This document shows positions 61,139-64,000 of a DNA stretch of 64,000 nucleotides, piece by piece. The DNA is from Aquaticitalea lipolytica (GTDB lineage: Bacteria; Bacteroidota; Bacteroidia; Flavobacteriales; Flavobacteriaceae). Position 1 is the stretch's first letter. Every line of letters starts with the position of its first letter. Both the position numbers and the translations under genes were made by a program. The notes under the pieces were generated by a model that searched no databases, was not told the origin of the DNA, and worked only from the letters and a program-made list of their open reading frames with translations. Where the stretch lies: positions 124,001 to 188,000 of the forward strand of contig NZ_BMIC01000003.1 in NCBI RefSeq assembly GCF_014641635.1, read 5' to 3'.

Positions 61139-62911
61139 TTAATTGTCGTCTGATGTGATTTCAATTCCGTTTTTATCGATGTTAATTCGCACACTTTCGC
61201 TATTAGATTTTACGCCTTTATTATTAATCTCAACTGATGTGCTATCACTTTTAATTCGCAATCCGTTTTCGTCTAATTTAAACTCTGAACCATCATCATT
61301 AATATTAATGTTCATTTTAAAATCATCGTCATCACAATCCAGGCAAATAATTTCGTTATTTAATATTTTAAGATAATGTTCTTCCATACCATTGTCTAAT
61401 ATGTCATTATAATGTTCAGTATTACTATGAAATGAATATGTGTTCTCATCAGCATATAAAACTGTGCCTTCAGGTAAGTATAGTGTAACTTCAACCTGTT
61501 GTGCTCTAAACTTATTACTATGAGGTGTAGTTAGGTATGAATCTATTAGTAACGACTTACCATTTAAGGTATAGTTATAGTTTATATCTAACGCTCTCTT
61601 TTTTGCTTCTTGATAGTTTTTGCCATGAGCATTTTTCTCAATATTTATTGATGCTACAGAGTCTTTTGTTGATCTTACAATTAATCTAATATCAGATGTA
61701 TAAATAAGTTTGTTGTCATTTTCATCGTAAACTGTTTTAAAAACCTCTCTGTGTCTTCCAAAATGTTTACTATAAGTTGCATTTTCTAGCATACTTAAAT
61801 GTAAGGTGTCATTGGCTGTTATGTTTAATTGTTCTTTTGTAATTGTGCTAGCGTCATAATTATACTCACTGGCTTGTCTTGCACCAATAACGATTAATCC
61901 AATAATTGCCATTAACCATAAACCAAAGAGTGAGAATTTAGCAATGTTGCCTATAGATTTTAAGTTGTTTACTAGAATTTTCAGCCCTAAATAGAACAAG
62001 AAAAAGAAAGGAATACCAACAGCAAAAAGCGATAATAATGATATTAACCAAATTGGCACATTAGCTGCATTTGCTGAATCTATAAGGTCAAATCCAGGAA
62101 TATGAATCACATCTGCTACACCAACTGAAAACATAGCTACAATTAATCCTATAAGCACAGAAGCACCTACAATCATTAATAGAATACCTATAAATTTGGC
62201 AAACACTTTTAAGAAAAACATTATAATATCACCAATAGAATCAAAAAATGATTTTGAGGATGATTTTATGCGATTGCCTTGTTTTGGTAAATCAATGTTT
62301 TTTACTGTATCACTTACGGTTTGAGATACATTTTCAAATCCGTCTTTGATTTTTTTTTCAATGTTGCTAATGTTTACTGGCTCTCCAGTCATGGTTAGCT
62401 TTTCTGAAGTTGTTTTAGCTTCTGGAACTAAAACCCAGAACAAAATGTAAATCAGAATAAAAGTTCCACCAGATCCGAAGGCAAATATTATCCAAAGTAA
62501 ACGTACCCAAACGGCATCGATGCCTAAATAATGGCCAAGTCCAGAGGCTACACCACCAATATATGAGTTGTCAGTATCTCTAAATAGCTTTTTAGAATTG
62601 CTGTTGCTAGATGTTTGTTTTCTAGGTTCGTCTTCAAATATTTCGTCGTCAACAAGATAGTCTTCTGGTTGTCCCATAATGGTGATAACCTCGTCAACTT
62701 CTTTATTGCCAATTACTTGTTTGTCATGTTTTACACGCTCACTAAATAATTCGGCAATACGAGCTTCAATATCTGATATGATTTCAGAACGACCTTGAGA
62801 ATCTGTAAAAGAACGTTTTATAGCCTCAAGGTAACGTTGAAGTTTTAAGTATGCATCTTCATCGATATGAAAAAATATACCTGCTAAATTTATATTGACT
62901 GTCTTATTCAT
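61139..62911 (-). CDS. PspC domain membrane protein
   Basis: 590 aa. The N-terminal segment (AGIFFHIDEDAYLKLQRYLEAIKRSF, IIGNKEVDEVITIMGQPEDYLVD-type stretch) is the conserved cytoplasmic part of this family. The PspC domain KLFRDTDNSYIGGVASGLGHYLGIDAVWVRLLWIIFAFG follows at about 110-175, then several more helices. The extracytoplasmic C-terminus is strand-rich and ends in repeats (LKIDENGLRIKSDSTSVEINNKGVKSNSESVRINIDKNGIEI type). Its start overlaps padR by eight bases, and padR likely controls it. Confidence 0.87.
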   Translation of the reverse strand: MNKTVNINLAGIFFHIDEDAYLKLQRYLEAIKRSFTDSQGRSEIISDIEARIAELFSERVKHDKQVIGNKEVDEVITIMGQPEDYLVDDEIFEDEPRKQTSSNSNSKKLFRDTDNSYIGGVASGLGHYLGIDAVWVRLLWIIFAFGSGGTFILIYILFWVLVPEAKTTSEKLTMTGEPVNISNIEKKIKDGFENVSQTVSDTVKNIDLPKQGNRIKSSSKSFFDSIGDIIMFFLKVFAKFIGILLMIVGASVLIGLIVAMFSVGVADVIHIPGFDLIDSANAANVPIWLISLLSLFAVGIPFFFLFYLGLKILVNNLKSIGNIAKFSLFGLWLMAIIGLIVIGARQASEYNYDASTITKEQLNITANDTLHLSMLENATYSKHFGRHREVFKTVYDENDNKLIYTSDIRLIVRSTKDSVASINIEKNAHGKNYQEAKKRALDINYNYTLNGKSLLIDSYLTTPHSNKFRAQQVEVTLYLPEGTVLYADENTYSFHSNTEHYNDILDNGMEEHYLKILNNEIICLDCDDDDFKMNININDDGSEFKLDENGLRIKSDSTSVEINNKGVKSNSESVRINIDKNGIEITSDDN

Positions 62912-63248
62912 TTTTTGATTTTTTTTGTCTGGTTACTAAATTTACTGCGTTTTGTAATTCGCTCCAAGTGGTATTTAACTCGTTAAGGAATAATTTTCCT
63001 GTTTCGGTTAATCCATAATATTTTCTAGGAGGTCCTGATGTAGACTCTTCCCATCTGTAATTAAGAAGACCTGCATTTTTAAGCCTTGTAAGTAAAGGGT
63101 AAATTGTGCCTTCTACCACGAGCAGTTTTGCGTCTTTAAGTGTGTCTAAAATTTCTGCAACATAAGCGTCTTCGTCTTTTAAGACCGAAAGTATGCAGTA
63201 TTCTAATACACCTTTTCGCATTTGTGCTTTTGTGTTTTCTATCTTCAT
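62904..63248 (-). CDS. PadR family transcriptional regulator
   Basis: 114 aa. Winged helix with QMRKGVLEYCILSVLKDEDAYVAEILDTL, the wing motif VVEGTIYPLLTRLKNAGLL and RKYYGLTETGKLFLNELN, the PadR signature. It probably represses its own operon with the PspC gene. No clear operator seen in the 55 bases upstream. Confidence 0.9.
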   Translation of the reverse strand: MKIENTKAQMRKGVLEYCILSVLKDEDAYVAEILDTLKDAKLLVVEGTIYPLLTRLKNAGLLNYRWEESTSGPPRKYYGLTETGKLFLNELNTTWSELQNAVNLVTRQKKSKNE

Positions 63249-63303
63249 AGTGTCATTCGTTTTAATTTTTTAAACTGTTCATTTTTTGATTGATTGATGA
63301 TGA

Positions 63304-63750
63304 TTATTTGATGAAATTTATTGTTAATGGATATTTGTATTCTTCTCCATCTCTAGCTTTTAAACTTGCTTTAACTATAAATAAGAGTTCTAAAATAAAA
63401 CCTACTATAGCCAAAAAGCCAAGTCCACCTCCAATATAAAGTAGAGGAGAAGGTTTGTCTATATTAATACTGAAATTATCAAACCCATTAAAGTCTAAAA
63501 AATCAATACCATTAAAAATATTGAATATAAAAAACGGTATCGTTAGTGTTCCAATTATTACAGCATAAAGCAAAATGCTTATTTGAAAGTTAATAGCTTG
63601 TTTACCATGACCATCAACAAAAGGTGATTTTTCTTTATTAGCAATCCAAAGAATTAATGGACCTATAAAATTTCCAAACGGAATTATAAACCTCGAAAAG
63701 GTTGATAAATGTATAAACGTTGCGATATTTTTTTGGTGATTATCTAACAT
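63304..63750 (-). CDS. DUF4870 membrane protein
   Basis: 148 aa with four hydrophobic segments. ATFIHLSTFSRFIIPFGNFIGPLILW, HGKQAINFQISILLY and FIVKASLKARDGEEYKYPL match the DUF4870 family. Function unknown. First gene of the padR-pspC-head-GIN string. Confidence 0.85.
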   Translation of the reverse strand: MLDNHQKNIATFIHLSTFSRFIIPFGNFIGPLILWIANKEKSPFVDGHGKQAINFQISILLYAVIIGTLTIPFFIFNIFNGIDFLDFNGFDNFSINIDKPSPLLYIGGGLGFLAIVGFILELLFIVKASLKARDGEEYKYPLTINFIK

Positions 63751-63894
63751 GATGTAAAAGCATATAATAGTTTCTTATGCAAATATATATCTAAAAAAAG
63801 GTATTATGCAAAACATAGTAGTATAATTTAACATAATTTTAACAAATTGTAATGTGAATTATTTTCGATAATTTTGAGAAAAATAAACTAACAA

Positions 63895-64000
63895 ATGAAG
63901 TTAACACCTAGTAAAATAAATACTTTCAATCTGTTTAAGCTACCATCAGTTTTTTTTACAGGAGTAAGAGTAAAAACAATTGATGATGTATCATGTACAG
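63895..64000 (+). CDS. DUF4442-like protein, N-terminal fragment
   Basis: Starts with ATG 63895 and is cut by the window edge: MKLTPSKINTFNLFKLPSVF, then FTGVRVKTIDD. This N-terminus is typical of DUF4442, a hot-dog-fold family related to thioesterases. Only 35 residues visible. Confidence 0.65.
   Translation, partial: MKLTPSKINTFNLFKLPSVFFTGVRVKTIDDVSCT

Overview
The window is AT-rich chromosomal DNA of a marine-type flavobacterium (Bacteroidota, Flavobacteriaceae). The evidence is the gliding-associated lipoprotein gene gldI, several families typical of the phylum (DUF3810, DUF5683, DUF6122, DUF6503-like, head-GIN/DUF2807, PspC/PadR), a parA-parB-DUF5683-dapB-lepB-wbqC gene string, and promoters of the TTG-N(about 19-24)-TAnnTTTG type in front of ndk, tRNA-Pro, a FKBP gene and pepD.

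Layout. 1-3773: a minus-strand array of small accessory genes (array 1, running off the left edge). 3816-11114: a Ste24-like protease, a TrmH-type RNA methyltransferase, a lipoprotein and two exported amidohydrolases. 11197-18658: DUF3810, PepD, a cyclophilin/FKBP fusion, gldI, a DHH phosphoesterase, ndk, a cold-shock protein and an MFS transporter. 18743-20932: a ComEC-type metallo-hydrolase next to a membrane protein. 21011-29352: DciA-like DUF721, a lipoprotein, recF, then on the plus strand a TPR protein, ribH, two small membrane proteins, mutL, two rhomboid proteases and an EEP-family hydrolase. 29353-35285: the parAB/dapB/lepB cluster on the minus strand. 35493-40810: an M16 protease, a predicted outer-membrane protein, a SET protein and a cyclophilin. 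40884-47826: the second minus-strand array (array 2). 47856-54508: an AlkD-like protein, both methylmalonyl-CoA mutase subunits, a DivIC/FtsB-like protein, uridine kinase, a cytochrome c and a PQQ-type sugar dehydrogenase. 54618-64000: tRNA-Pro, FKBP, trxB, an M2 peptidase, two head-GIN proteins, an NTF2-like protein, PspC, PadR, DUF4870 and the start of a DUF4442-like gene. No gene-free stretch exceeds 300 bases outside the arrays.

The most interesting part is the two arrays. Each gene (or gene pair) is flanked by its own inverted repeat of about 9-10 bases that starts GTT on one side and ends AAC on the other. The sequence differs from gene to gene but is complementary across each gene. The spacers between neighbours run from AAC to GTT, are 44-151 bases long and contain imperfect hairpins whose arms differ between spacers yet still pair. 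This is the pattern left by integron-style circular cassettes that recombine at G|TT. The core sequences do not fit the usual GTTRRRY consensus, and no integrase is present. Both arrays start at an almost identical 129-bp leader that ends exactly at the first cassette boundary, so it looks like an attI equivalent. The leader-proximal cassette of array 1 encodes an ABC-type ATPase with a TOPRIM/DUF4435-like C-terminus, resembling the fused form of the PARIS anti-phage system.
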